Shown here in pieces: positions 25,163-37,489 of a DNA stretch of 64,000 bases; the stretch's first letter is position 1; every line of letters starts with the position of its first letter. Location of the stretch: the NCBI GenBank assembly GCA_021397835.1, contig JAJFZO010000407.1, forward strand, positions 5,890,001 to 5,954,000, given 5' to 3'. The translations under genes and the position numbers were made by a program. Origin of the DNA: Moringa oleifera. Its lineage: Eukaryota; Streptophyta; Magnoliopsida; Brassicales; Moringaceae. The notes below the pieces were generated by a model. The model was not told the origin of the DNA. It saw only the letters and a program-made list of their open reading frames with translations, and did not search any database.

Positions 25163-26935
25163 ATACTCTTTGATGTTTATGCTTCAAAGTGTAGGATGTC
25201 ATTATTTCAGATTTTTTGTTTTACTATAAATTTGATTGTATTTTTTCATTTTTTGTACTTTTTTTTGAGTTTGAATTTGAAATATTTTATCATTTTTTTC
25301 TTCTTGATTTATGATTATATTCAAATAGAATCTTTTGTTGTAAAGTTTATATTGGTGTTCTTATTAACCCTTTGATATTTGTGTGAATTAGCTATAATTT
25401 TTGTTTAGTTTTTCAAGCTTTATTTTGTTGAAAAAGAAGTTTGATTTACTTCTCATATTAAAAACTAAGTATTTTTAAGAAGCTCTTCCTTTAATTTAGG
25501 TAAATCTTCTTTAAAATTATTCTTTTTCATAAAAAGTGAGGTCTTATAATGAAATTGCTCTGCGTTTTGTTATCTTTTTTGTGTCCTACAACTTATTTTT
25601 CTTCTATCATATTAAAAATAAATATTTTACTTTTCATTGAGATTTTAAACATCTTTTTGCTATGTGCATCAGTAATCAGGCAATAGTTGTCTTCAAATAG
25701 CATCCAATATTCTTTTTACAAGAGTTAACCAATACTTAAAAATTTTTGATTAATTTTACATATAAAGCATTGAAAATTAATTTTAAACTTATGCAACCTT
25801 TGATTGCCATTGTTCCTTTCTTTTTTATCGTAAAATATTTTTTATTTCCAATTTTGACTTTAGAAATGATAGTTTTATTAAGATATTTGAAGAGTTATTG
25901 ATCATAAATCATATGGTTTGTGCAACCACTATCTATAAGCCAGCTTTTTGAGGGGTTATTGGTAACAAAGCATAACGCTATAAATAGTTTATTACTATTG
26001 AGATTTACAAATTTTCTTTACATACCCTAACTAACCACACTTGTGACATTTTATATCTGACTCCCACCAACACTTGTTTTGTGAATTATTAATTTTTTTT
26101 TGCAATAAGAACAAAGTGGAAAGACTTGACCATTTTTGTTGTTTTTACCACCATTATTGTTATGTGATTTGACTTAAAAAGTACCTTTCACAAATTCTTC
26201 TTACCTTATAAGGCTCTTTTGTTCTTGTGCTTGTAGTGCATTCAACAGTTCTACTAAGATAATACTTGAAAGATTTCTAGTGTTCTCCAAAGATGAGATT
26301 GTAGCTTTAAATTTTTCAAAAATTGTCACTAGGATCTTTTGAACATTTTTGAAATCAGAAAAATCAGTACCAAGAAGTTTTACTTTGTTAACTATACCAA
26401 GAAGCTGTTGAAATATTCTTTGATTATTTTTTATTCTTTCATCTTTTACATCTCAAATTCTCGAATCAAATTCAGCAATTATATTCCTTTGATCCTTTCA
26501 TTCTCTTCCTATTTTTACTTTAAAAAATCTCAAATTTTTGTGACTTTTTTCGGTGTCATTATTTTGATAAATATAGTGAATGAGACAGCCGAAAATAATA
26601 TTGCTTTTACTTTTGATTTTTTTTTGCTTCCTTTCTTTCTAGATTTTGATTTGTGCAACAATTGGATTGTTTGACAATTCTGAACCTTCATATACTTATT
26701 AAATAGCTTTTCACATATCATTTGCATCAAAGTAGGCTTCCATTTTAACAGCTCACATCAGATAGTTTACTCCATCAAACATCGAAAGTGCAATTGTTCT
26801 GAATGAATTTTCTAAATTCATTGTTTTTGTTTTTGGGATATGAATAAAAAGTATTTAGGAATTGTGTTTGGGCTTTTTCAATCTCACAAGTCTCTCAAGA
26901 TAATAAATCTAATATTACTTTGTTAGTTTTTTTTA

Positions 26936-27232
26936 TGTAGATTTTTTAGATTTTTTAAAAGAGATGAAAAATAAAAGATATAACTTTTAAAACTTGAAAT
27001 AATTGAAATTGCTTTGAATAGCTCGTAAAGACTTGCATTGTTATATTAATGAATATTTTATTTATAAGAGAAAAGAAACAACCAAAAATATAAAATTGTA
27101 CTTATCTAGATTTTTTAAAATCTAAATTTAAAATTTAAACTAAAAAATTATTTTTATTCAACTAATTGATAAAACGAAAAAAAAAAAAATCTCTGCAGCA
27201 GATAAGATAGCAAATAAAATATCTTGCTAACA
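26936..27232 (-). repeat. 5' LTR-like end of the Copia remnant
   Basis: Reading the minus strand it begins TGTTAGCAAGATA, the usual TG start of an LTR, and carries a TATA-like CTTATAAATAAAATA about 165-180 nt in. The inner boundary is approximate, and no primer-binding site matching initiator tRNA was recognised next to it. Confidence 0.6.
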
Positions 27233-27954
27233 AAGATCAAAATTTCCAAAAACCACGCCTATAATTAGGTATTAGTGATGATTTTGAGCATAATGTTTTG
27301 GTAGTCCTGCCATTGTTGACCACTTGCTGGGCTAATGGCTTTGGCTGCTGTACCTTACGTCATGCAAAACCCAAAGTAAAAGTGACAAGAATAAATATAA
27401 AATCGCATTGCTATTTATACCCCTAGAATTTCGGGCAACAGCCAAAGGCTTCCTTGTACCCAATTTATCAAGATAAGATCTCGGCATGACCACCGGGATC
27501 AGTCAAGGCTCAACTTCTGGAAATAAAGGAACATTCTTGATGATGAGTTTTTACAGAGAGGGATGTTGCTGACATTGTTTTAACTTGGCCATTTTGTGCC
27601 TGTAACAGTTCTGCATAAAAGCAAGACATGTTTCCCAAGTTAGTGGAGACAAACAAGGATGGTAGTGAATATGGTTCCAATTCTGTTCGATTCTATTAGA
27701 AGGTCCATTCCTGTTTAAGCAGCAAAAGAATGGAAGAAGAAAAGATCAAGAAAACCAGCAATCAGGGAGAAAGAGAGAAGACAAAATTAAACCATGTTTC
27801 AGATGTAACAACTTTGTGCTCTAAATAATAGGCAGAAACTAAACTTGAAATCTGCTATATCTGTTGAGGAAAAAAGGCATGTTAGTCATTTGTGATAGCA
27901 GAACATGTACTGAGGAAATGATGATAAAGTGATGATCAGCACCCGCACAACCCC

Positions 27955-27985
<31 letters not shown>

Positions 27986-28075
27986 ATTTCTTCTTTGTTG
28001 AGGACAGAGAGCATCTGGTGTAAGCAACCTAGTAAAGGCAGGAAGAACATCTGTAATGGTATAAGCAGCTACATC
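27233..28075. other. Interval between the Copia remnant and the PMT gene 3' end
   Basis: No gene seen. It holds the C25-A11 homopolymer pair at 27951-27986 and probably the PMT 3' UTR next to the stop codon. Confidence 0.5.
27951..27986. repeat. Poly-C (25) followed by poly-A (11)
   Basis: Twenty-five consecutive C followed directly by eleven A. The minus strand is therefore a T11-G25 tract. Assembly length of such a run is unreliable. Confidence 0.9.
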
Positions 28076-28505
28076 TTAGACAATTGCCCAAAACTTCTTT
28101 CTACAAATTAACACAGTTTCCATCTTCTTTTCTTTGTTTTCCAGGGTATGTGTCTCAACCTCCCACAGAAATTTTGGAGCAGCATCTCGAATTCTTGATG
28201 TGATGGAGTCCTCATCCCTAATTATAATAAATCCCTGCAAATCAAATGCAGAACAAAGTTTGTAATCTGCTGCAGGTTGACACATAAAACAAAGGCACCC
28301 ACGATGAAGTTAAACATAAACTTTTTGCTAGTTACAATGGCTGAAATGGCCCAAAAGGTAAAATAAGATCAAACAATGAGGTCCTCTGATCATCCATGAA
28401 GTTTTTTAGTCTTATAATCTTCATTTAAACCAAAGCAGGTAGGCATTTTAATATATTTGCAGAATAAATTCAGCAAGTCCAGCCTATTGCCTAGTGGAGA
28501 AAAGC

Positions 28506-28536
<31 letters not shown>

Positions 28537-31500
28537 TGTGCATATAAAAGCTAAAAGAAGAGGCAGGATATAAAAACACCATATAAGAAATAACTTCCAA
28601 AGGAATTTTCTTTAGCTTCCATGATCCCATGTGGAACTATATTTTGCATAATTAAGAGAAACTAGAGTTTTCAAGTAGAATAGCTAGAGTTGGTCATAGA
28701 AGCCTGTGTCCCAGTATAAAGCTATGCTTTATTGGAAGATATGGCCTATAAGGACACAATTGATTGCCTAAATTCCATCTTATCACGAAATTCAAATTTC
28801 AGTTTCTCAAATGGATACAAACATAAGCACAACAAGAAGTACCTGAGGCCGTGTAATACGGTCCATCTCAAGGATGATATCTTCCAGTAAGCAACCCTCC
28901 CCACGATTTCTATAGTGAGAAAAGATATGGTTTGCATGTAATAGGTCATATGTTCGTGGATAGGTTGAGAATGGCTCACACCTGAGGTTAAGACATAGCA
29001 ATTATCTGTCACTAACTAGTAGATAAGAGTAGCTATATTATTGGATAAACCAATGCATGGATGTTCTATTGTCCTTCGAAATCAGTATGAAGCAGCAAAC
29101 AATATGATACAACGATTTCTTACCAGTCATGAAAAGCACCCAACAGGCCCCTGTCATAAATTGCAGTTAAGGTATTATTCATGCTGGCAGGAACAATATT
29201 CATCACCCAAAGAGGAAATGAGTTCAAAGCCACAGAAAATCCACCACAATAAGCATTCATGTCCATGACATTTCTTATTTCAGTCTCATTGACATTCATC
29301 AGCTTCCAGTAATGCTGAATTTGATCTTTCCAGAAGCTAGTGTCAGAAGTAAATTCTTCTTTACTGATACCTGTTGTCAGTAAATCAATAGGTTATCATG
29401 AGTGATAGAAAAATGACACTACATAATAACATTATCCACTTGTTTCAAAGTCATCTTAGTAAACCTAAAATGATAGGCTGAAATGCCAGTGGTCTATCAC
29501 AACTTTGCATGTTGAACAGCTTCTCACCATTTGGTAATGGGAGAGGCGTACTAAAGTGTAAAGAATGCAAGATTTGACGACTGTTTTAAGAAAAAAGTTA
29601 CTGAAGTTTCCCAATTGGAAACCTCAACTGGCACATCACATCAATGAAAAATAACAGATAGTTCAGATGTATTTCCCTTCACCCCAGGCGGGGAAGGGAG
29701 TCAAGCAGTAAAATTAAAACATAGTCTGAAAGAATCCACTTCTTTGTTGACCATAAAATGAATCATCTGCTGCTAGGTTAGTACTGGTATGCTGCTAACC
29801 GAAAAAACCTCTGCATATCTGTAACTCCTTTAGGGAAATGATAGGTCCCCTTTTACATTTAATTAATAAAATAAAATTTAAGATAAAAAATGCCACGACA
29901 CATTTAAAATATAAAGGTGCTACAAGCTATATGAGCACTTAGGTTTATTCTCCTGATTAGATTACTGAAAACTTCATTCGGTAAGCAAGATTAAAATTAA
30001 TGGCTTATAGGACATGCAAGCTTGAAAGAGATTCATTACACAGACATAAACAAGCCTAGACAAGGATACACAGGAGTAGAACTAGCTCCTGCGAGTTCAA
30101 AAAAGAGAGAGAACAGACCTATTTGGCTGAGACTCTGTGAATACACTGACAGGCGCTCTAGTCTAGAAGGGAGTTTCTGATCTGTTTCTCCACTTTTTAA
30201 TTGTACACAGTTCCTGAGAGGTGTATACCATGATGGTTTAGAATGATACACAGCATCACATATACTTATAAGCTTCAGCTCTGCATTATGCTGAAGGCAT
30301 GACTCATTTTCTTCTTTGATCCAGATTGCTGTCTGAACTTTTCGAGCAATGAGTTTCCAGCACATTGCTGTAGTCAGATTAACCAACTTGCTCCAAATCA
30401 TTGGATAATCTTTGTCCTTTCTATAAGCGGGTGGTGCAGAATAGACAAAATATCCATTGGGTCGCAGAAGGCGATTCACTTCTTTGAGTAGAATACCATC
30501 TGCAGGTAACAAGTAAACCCATCCAGATCAAATTGTCCAAGTCAGGCTTCTGGAAAGACTAGCATATCAAAAACAGCTAGACAGCTTTGATAAAAAAGAA
30601 CCAACAATAAGTCCACATTGCAACTCCAGTTATAAGAATAACACGTGTTTCGTTGAACTTTTGGCCAGGTAGATCTCTGTAGGTACTGGTCATGACAGAA
30701 TCAATGACCAGCAGAAAAAACAAACAGAGCAAATGAAGGGAAGAAAGAAAACACTAGGACACATGGTTCTAAGTGTCACATGAAAAGGCATATTCATTGC
30801 TCCGTACAGCAATACAAATCATGAGTACAAGCAGATCTTGAGCCACATAAAAGAATTTGATACCTATTTAGACACTTGAACCCACAAATCTGGTTTTGTT
30901 CTGTTGCTTTAGAGGCATTTAGGCTTACATTCAGGAAACACTCCTTATGGTACCAATTTCAATTGCAGGTGGGAAAAAATATCACAGCAGGATTCTTTAC
31001 TAGGTAAAAATTAATCCGATCTTTTGAGTCTGTTGTGTTGTTAATGACCCTCCAAAGCCAAAAATTCAGATCAGAAAAATACCATTCTCATGCCAATCAA
31101 CACGACATCTTGAACAATGAACCATCTCAAAAGAGCTAGTGGGATATGGTAACTGTTTGGTGGCCATGGCAGCAATCATTACACCAATCCCTCGCTCTAG
31201 AGCAAACTGAATCTGATTTTCATGACCATCTTTTGGGGCAAAAGACATGGTTTGTATATTGAGGGGAAGAAGATAGGCTGAGAAGCTAGCAACTCCACAA
31301 CCAACATCCAGCACTTGAACTACCCCTGCTGATCGCAGGTCACCGGTTTCATTAGTTGTCATATTTCCTAACCTGAATTCACGACAACGTTCAGGAGGAA
31401 AGTTAAAAGCCTTGTAAAATCAGTCTCTACACAGCATTGACAAAAAGCCTAATAAACCATTCCACAGTAAAAGAATAAATACGTGACAGGAAAATTACTT

Positions 31501-33446
31501 GGAAAATAGAATCAACGTCTATTTTAACAAATTTTAATTACTGAAACTGTCTAATGCTAATAAACATTTGCTGAATATTATGCTGTCAGTTAATACATAA
31601 AAGTTATAACATAGAGAAATTTCAGTTTAGCAATAAATTTTATCAATATACTTTGACAATCTTCAGTAAGTCATAGGAGAAGTCACCTTCGTCATATAAC
31701 ATGCTATTATAGAGTTAACAGTATAATCTAAATAAGTAAAAATATTCTGGTTTTCATTTCTTATATCTCTTTGCCAAATAATTATCCAGTTTGTGAAGTT
31801 TTGACTTACTTGTCTTAGTTTTCATTGTTTTCTAATCAACGAACTTGGATAATGAAGCTTGCATTTTGCACAAAATCAACGAAGAGTAATTCTCACTCTT
31901 AGATAATTATTAGAGAGTTGACAAAGCCATGCCAAACCCAGATTGTATGAACATAGTAAGACGGAAACTCATCCAATACTGATTCCTACCCAAGACAGTG
32001 ATGTTGTGTTAAAAAATGAAAAGAGAGTAGAGTGTTTAAGAAATCAAATCAACTACAGATACCTCTGAATGTACTCAGCAGCTCCATGCTTGAAATGAGT
32101 ACCTCCACCTGGGAACCACCACAATTGATTTTTCTCATGCACCCAATTTTGTCCACCCTTGACCTCAGCAAGATGCGTATGATTAATATTGCTTCGCCAC
32201 ACATAATCCCTGCTAGTCGGCCATCTTAGAGGGAGCTTATAATCTTCAGGTGGTGGTACCAGGCAAAATAAACGCTGCTCAAGTGGAGGGCAGTGCCTTT
32301 CAAGCTCTTCTCTCCTAGAAAGATCCAAGCTCAGGAGCAAACTTTTTACATAAGAAACATCATGGCAAGGGATATACTCATTAAACCTTAAGGGACACAC
32401 ATCCACACCACTTTCTGGGATCACGAGTGGAGTTCTTCGGTATGTAAGAGCAACTTTGTTTGTAAATCTAGTTGTACCTAAAGTGGAAAAATAAATACAT
32501 ATGAGACAAACAATTCAAAGTTGCCAAAGCTCAGTACCTTCCCGTCTTGCAGAGCTTCACAAATGAGGCCTTTTCACAGGCTAAAACAAGTTAATGATAG
32601 CTTCAAGCACTTTCACACAAGACAAATACCATTATATGTAAATGCCCCACAGCACAAGGCCCAGGGTACACATGATGCATTGATGGCCTTCTTAAGGTTT
32701 AGAGGCTGATCTTAAGTATTCGGCAAGCCCTTTTTGATCAGAAAGTATTCGACAAGCCTTATCCAGCCTATGATCTGAAGTCTGATACACACTCCCAAAC
32801 TGAAGAAACAGCATCAGCAGGCACATGAAGAATTGAAACATTTGCAAGTTGAATCCACATTGTGGCTCTAACAGTGAAAGTGAAATTTAACAGTCCTCTG
32901 AATTTAGTCTTTACTACCTCCGAGCCATAGCCAGTAAACAAAATTCTCTAACCACTAGCATAAGTGGTAATTCCCTCCTATTAAGACCGACTTATGCTGC
33001 AAGATCCGGCAGGTTAAGGAGGAGAAAGGAAAGAAAACTCTGAGAAACTAAAATCTCCGGCCAGAGAGAAAATGCAACCGTCATGTAGGACAAGAGAGAT
33101 CTCTAACACAAAAAGAGTTCTAAGTATACTTGATCAAGAATCAGCTCCAATTCCTCAGATTGGCTCCAAATTCCCAGGTGGGCAATATTCAACTCAACTC
33201 CATTAACTAATACATAAACCAATAGACAAGAAAAAAACACATGCATATACATTTAACTTCAGGTGTAAATGGAAACATACCTGGGGATGAAGAAGATGCA
33301 TTGGAGAAAGCTTCAGGGATGTAAATAGGGGCATTGCTGCCGAAGAGAGTCCCAGCATAAAAAGACCCCACCATAAGCATCAGGGCCACCAATATCATCT
33401 GCCCTGTTTTCGAATCAAAAGCGAACCCAAGTGAATACCCTCCCAT
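28076..33446 (-). CDS. PMT7: Probable methyltransferase of the PMT6/PMT7 type (Golgi, DUF248)
   Basis: SAM-dependent methyltransferase of the plant PMT family, Golgi type II proteins associated with pectin methylation. Exons: 33281-33446, 32063-32477, 31083-31372, 30119-30499, 29124-29370, 28843-28981, 28076-28234. All introns are GT-AG with consistent phases, and the product is 598 residues against about 600 for Arabidopsis PMT7. A transmembrane anchor lies at about 17-36 ([20 protein letters not shown]). The N-terminal methyltransferase half shows [23 protein letters not shown] and the SAM motif LDVGCG (215-220). The second half shows [25 protein letters not shown] and [10 protein letters not shown]. 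No frame breaks were found. The gene may be orthologous to either PMT6 or PMT7; PMT7 is preferred because its SDR and maturase neighbours match the At5g040xx order. Confidence 0.93.
28506..28531. repeat. (AT)13 microsatellite in the last PMT intron
   Basis: Perfect AT dinucleotides for 26 bases between the two 3'-most PMT exons. Confidence 0.95.
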
Positions 33447-34519
33447 TTTTGCTTTCCTCTTCTTCTTTTCCCTCCCTCTCTCTCTCTCTCTCTCCCTGTA
33501 AGCTTCTGTCTCTACCCCTTACATCGGTTTCCTTTTGGAGACTAAAGGGCAGTAGTCGACTTTGTAGAGAGCCCAGGTGTTAAGAGGAAAATTAACATGC
33601 TCCCTCTAGGGAGGCTGAACTGCATAGAACCAAGATTTGATTTTTTTTCTTTTTTCTTTTTTTCTTCCCCCCTCAACCAAAGATTGAAAAAGAAAATTAA
33701 AAAAGCTTTCTATTTTGGTTAGTATCAGATCATAACCGACATTCGATAATTCCTTTCATTAGAATAACTGCCGCGGTAAGTTACGAATTACTTGTGAAGC
33801 CGCTGGTGGGGGGATACTCTTCGCACCCAATATCGCACGAGGATTCCACGTGACTGTTCAACGTCAATATCTTATAAGAGCACTGCACTACATTTGTTTT
33901 ATTTTCTGGGTAATCCCTTCTTCTTCCTCTAAAAAGTGTAGAACTTGCTAAAGAATTAAGTGTTCAATCCTCAATTTAGTGTGCAGAGAAGTGAAGAGAT
34001 GAGGCAAAGCCCATAATTAAAACAGTGGCATCCGAAATTACAAAACTGACCTGGGAGGAACTGTCCCACATTAAAAAATTATAATGCAAAAAACTGTACT
34101 TAATATCAGAGGAATGCCATTTAAATCATTACTTTACTTCAACAGGATATGTTCTATAGGCTCGTGCTTCTGTACCCTTGAGTTCTAAGGAGACAGGTTC
34201 TCAAGTCTGGTAGATGAATCATGACTGTGAGATCAGAGCTTGATAAACAGTCTCATGGGCAGCACTGTACCATTGAGACAGTAAAGGATCGTTCTCAGCT
34301 GGGAGGGTCGCACAGTTGTCTGACAGACTTCCTCTTCCATTTTCCTTCCCCTTTCTTTTTCTTCTTACAAAGAGCAAGATCACACCTGGAGACAATGAAA
34401 CAGATTTTTCTTTGATGATTTCGTCTGAAAAACTGAAATTTGCCTATGCAATGACCTATCGGGCAAAAGAATAAACTACAGAAAAAAACAGCATGGATTG
34501 ATATAATACAGTTCAGAGA
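33447..34519. other. PMT leader/promoter and PPR 3' flank
   Basis: A CT microsatellite (about 33475-33495) just upstream of the PMT start codon probably belongs to its 5' leader. The rest, up to the PPR stop codon, has no gene. A short plus-strand frame at 34221-34415 lacks any family resemblance. Confidence 0.5.
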
Positions 34520-36718
34520 TTATCTGATTTCTTGCACTTGATTACTTAAATGTCTCAACAGCTCATGGATCTCTTCCACTTGATTATGTGATTTATCTCC
34601 AGAAACAAAGCCATGGATCCTTCCATTCTCCTCAATGTAGCTCCACCCTGGCTTCTTTTTCAGATCCTTCTCATTCATCATTCTCCTTACTTCTTCGACT
34701 TCAGCCCACTGGTGGATGCTAGCTTTCATATTGCTCATCAAAGTGTAATATCCAACATTATCAGGTTCCAATTCCAGAAGCCTCTCTGCTGCAAATCCCC
34801 CAAGTTTTCTATCCCCATGAACTCTAGATGCAGCAAGAAGAGCACCCCATATTCTGCTGTCAGGTTGAATAGCCATTTTCATTATTATAGCTAAGGCCAC
34901 TTTGAGATTTCCAGACCGACCCAGAAGATCAACCAGACAAGTATAATGGTCCAGATCAGGCTCAATACCGTATCCCCATCTCATGGAAGAGAAAACTTCA
35001 CAGCCTGCACTCACTAGGGCAGAGTGGCTGCAAGCTGATAATAAACTTAGGAAGGTGACACTAGCTGGTTTAATTCCTCCCTCCACCATTTGATGAAAGA
35101 GTTTCAGGGCTTCCAATCCAAGCCCATGAGTTCCATACCCTTCAATCATTGATGTCCAAGTTACAACGTCTTTGATCATCATTCTTTTAAAACATTCTGT
35201 AGCAGAGAAAATATTTCCACACCTCATGTACATGTTTAGTATGGAGGTCTCCAAGTGCATCTCACCTTCCCCAGGTTTGTAAAGCAAATTCCTTATAAGA
35301 TAGGCATGGATCCCTTTACCCAATCGTAAAGCACCCAGATTTGCAGAGGCATCAACAAGGCTTCTTAAGATGTCCGCCCCAGGTTCAAAGCCTGCACCTT
35401 GCAATTGCTGAAACAAGGTAATCGCCTCACTAGAATAACCATTTTGGATGAAACCGGACATCATGGCACTCCAAGTTATGGCATTTCTGTCAGGGATGTC
35501 TCTAAACAAGCAAGCTGAGCTTTCCAAATTGCCACACTTAGCATAGAAGTCCAACAAAGAAGTCTGCAACACATGATCGCATAATCCAACTTTTATCGCC
35601 AAAGAATGCAGCTTTTTCCCTTGCATAAGATTCTCGCACTTAGTGAAAGCAGATATAACCAAAGTTAATGTTTCAACGCTGAGCATTTCCTCAGCCAGCA
35701 TTTGTTGGAAACTGTCAGCTACTTCTGCGACGTCTCCTCTTAAGGAATAATAAGATATCAAGGTATTCCATGAAACTGTATCCCTCGGATCGATTTCACT
35801 AAAAAGATTTTGAACTTCTTTAACACTGCCAGTTCTAGCATACAATTTCAAAATTGAATTTTGCACAGAACCATCAATTAGCAGCCCGTTCTGGATGCTG
35901 TAACCATGAAGTTGCCTCCCTTCTATGGAACTCTCAGAGACAGAGCATCCCTGCAGCAGAACAATAAGAGTCACAAAATTGGGTTTCACAACCAACCTCA
36001 TCTTCTTGAACAATTTAAAAGCATTTCCAACATTTACTTCACGAACATAAACGGATATTATTGATGTCCAGGAAACCAAGTCTCTTTCTAACATCCCATC
36101 AAACACTTTCTGAGCAAGATCAGCACACCCACATTTACCGTAAACCTCAATCATTGTATTGCAAAAATACAAATCCAATCCAAAGCCCATTTTCTCTGCG
36201 ACACAATGAATCATTTTGTCATACACAGGATTACCACCAAGTAACAAAATTGCTCTGTTAATTATCGGAAACGTAAAACTATCAGGCTCAAGACTCAGCC
36301 CTCTCATCCTTCTGTATAAGGACAGAGCCTCAACAGCATTACCAAAATCAACATGGGTTTTAATGATAAAATTCCATACCATTGTGTTAGGATCTTGTAG
36401 TGAATTGAATATAAAAACTGCACTTTTAAGGTCATTGAATCGTGCATACAAGGATATAAGTTTTGAAGAAAAGGAATCGGGTTCAAACCCAGACGATACA
36501 ATGAGAGAAGCATGGATTTGCTTGAGAGTTGTAAGGTTTTTGCAAGAACGTAAAAGTGATAGAGGAGAAAGAGAGTGAGTGAGGTGACGGTAATGGGATT
36601 TCAGGTGACTGGAGCGAAGTAGAGGAAGAGGAAGTTTAGAGGAGAGAGAACAAAAGGGAAAACTTTGAAAGACATGGAAACGGAAAGGAATCTTGGGACC
36701 AGAATATGTCGTCTTCAA
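34520..36718 (-). CDS. PLS-class pentatricopeptide repeat protein, E subgroup
   Basis: Organelle RNA-binding protein, intronless, 732 residues. The N-terminal 50 residues are rich in Ser, Leu, Arg and His and nearly free of acidic residues, as in a mitochondrial or plastid transit peptide. Repeats run from about residue 65 onward, with typical strings such as NTMVWNFIIKTHV, RDLVSWTSIISVYVR, DTVSWNTLISYYS, DVVTWTSMIEGYGTHG and KPASVTFLSLLSACSHSALV. The tail has the E/E+ pattern (DHYTCLVDLLGRSG, IWGALLAASRVHG, KKPGWSYIE, FVSGDKSHNQVEEIHELL) and stops without a DYW deaminase domain. Such proteins usually specify C-to-U editing or other RNA processing sites and recruit catalytic partners; the target cannot be read off here. 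No Arabidopsis orthologue is recognised from memory, and a PPR gene is not expected at this position in the Arabidopsis block. Confidence 0.93.
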   Translation of the reverse strand: MKTTYSGPKIPFRFHVFQSFPFCSLSSKLPLPLLRSSHLKSHYRHLTHSLSPLSLLRSCKNLTTLKQIHASLIVSSGFEPDSFSSKLISLYARFNDLKSAVFIFNSLQDPNTMVWNFIIKTHVDFGNAVEALSLYRRMRGLSLEPDSFTFPIINRAILLLGGNPVYDKMIHCVAEKMGFGLDLYFCNTMIEVYGKCGCADLAQKVFDGMLERDLVSWTSIISVYVREVNVGNAFKLFKKMRLVVKPNFVTLIVLLQGCSVSESSIEGRQLHGYSIQNGLLIDGSVQNSILKLYARTGSVKEVQNLFSEIDPRDTVSWNTLISYYSLRGDVAEVADSFQQMLAEEMLSVETLTLVISAFTKCENLMQGKKLHSLAIKVGLCDHVLQTSLLDFYAKCGNLESSACLFRDIPDRNAITWSAMMSGFIQNGYSSEAITLFQQLQGAGFEPGADILRSLVDASANLGALRLGKGIHAYLIRNLLYKPGEGEMHLETSILNMYMRCGNIFSATECFKRMMIKDVVTWTSMIEGYGTHGLGLEALKLFHQMVEGGIKPASVTFLSLLSACSHSALVSAGCEVFSSMRWGYGIEPDLDHYTCLVDLLGRSGNLKVALAIIMKMAIQPDSRIWGALLAASRVHGDRKLGGFAAERLLELEPDNVGYYTLMSNMKASIHQWAEVEEVRRMMNEKDLKKKPGWSYIEENGRIHGFVSGDKSHNQVEEIHELLRHLSNQVQEIR

Positions 36719-37489
36719 ATTGAAAATTCTCTTTTCAGTAGCACGGATGTTAATCTATTCGTCTAGTTTTCCAGCTTCGGCTTGCTGGTCCTATTCGTCT
36801 AGTTTTCCAGCTTCGGCTTGCTGGTTTCCATGTTACAGAGCATGGTTTACCTGTTCTTGGAGCCTTGGCCAACTACTCTGAGACACTAATCAGCTAGTTC
36901 GTGGGATGAGCAGCTCCAATATATCACATCCGCTACAGCTCTTATTCCCAAATGATTTTCTTCATTTCAGTTGAAGGCCTTAAGTAAGCAAGAGATCAAA
37001 GCAGGAGTATAACATCATCTTGAACTACTTTGCCTGCTTCTTTTCTTCTTTGTTTTTGTGTTTTCTTTTGAGTGGAAATCCATTTCAAGCAGGAAAATAT
37101 AGCACAGTTGAGAAATGATAGGAAAGGAAAAAGAAAATCCAACACAACCATAGCAGTAAGACAAGGTTGGAGAACCAGAGAAATCTCCATATATCCATTT
37201 TAATGGTCATCAATCTACAAATTGAACAATCTTTACATAAGAATCAGTCCCCTTTTGATGATCATTTTTGAGGTCTTCATGTGTCAACCCTGTGAAAACC
37301 TTACAGGCATATCAGAGCTGCGGTATAATGGTGAACTTTCAAATATCACCAGCGTACATATGCAACTTCAAATAAAAACAATGTACATTACACTTGCATC
37401 TTGCAAGAAAAATGAAAAAAATCAGGGGTCTAACCCTATTTCCCCCCCTATTTCCGATCACTAGCAGCCTTCAGAACTAAAATCAGTAA
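36719..37489. other. PPR upstream region and nMAT3 3' flank
   Basis: No gene seen. It holds the 36-bp tandem duplication next to the PPR start and probably the maturase 3' UTR. Confidence 0.5.
36755..36826. repeat. Perfect tandem 36-bp duplication upstream of the PPR gene
   Basis: The unit starting CTATTCGTCTAGTTTTCCAG occurs at 36755-36790 and again at 36791-36826, identical except for the final base. It lies 37-108 nt before the PPR start codon, so probably in its leader or core promoter. Confidence 0.95.

Larger units (their letters stand above)
24929..27232 (-). mobile_element. Decayed, internally deleted Ty1/Copia LTR retrotransposon
   Basis: Both ends of this AT-rich block share diverged sequence in the same orientation (see the LTR entries). 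Between them, minus-strand translation in shifting frames shows the Copia order. A gag segment with RTIALSMFDGVNY and KMEAYFDANDM falls at about 26830-26640, with Trp codons replaced by stops. A zinc-knuckle region follows at about 26170-26030 (two Cys-x-x-Cys clusters, KCHKCG visible). The protease-region motif SWLIDSGCTNHM is at about 25965-25920, and a GAG-pre-integrase piece with FEDNYCLITDAH at about 25700-25640. Integrase core, reverse transcriptase and RNase H are missing. Frameshifts and stops are frequent, so it is dead. The outer boundary on the low side and target-site duplications could not be fixed. Confidence 0.85.
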
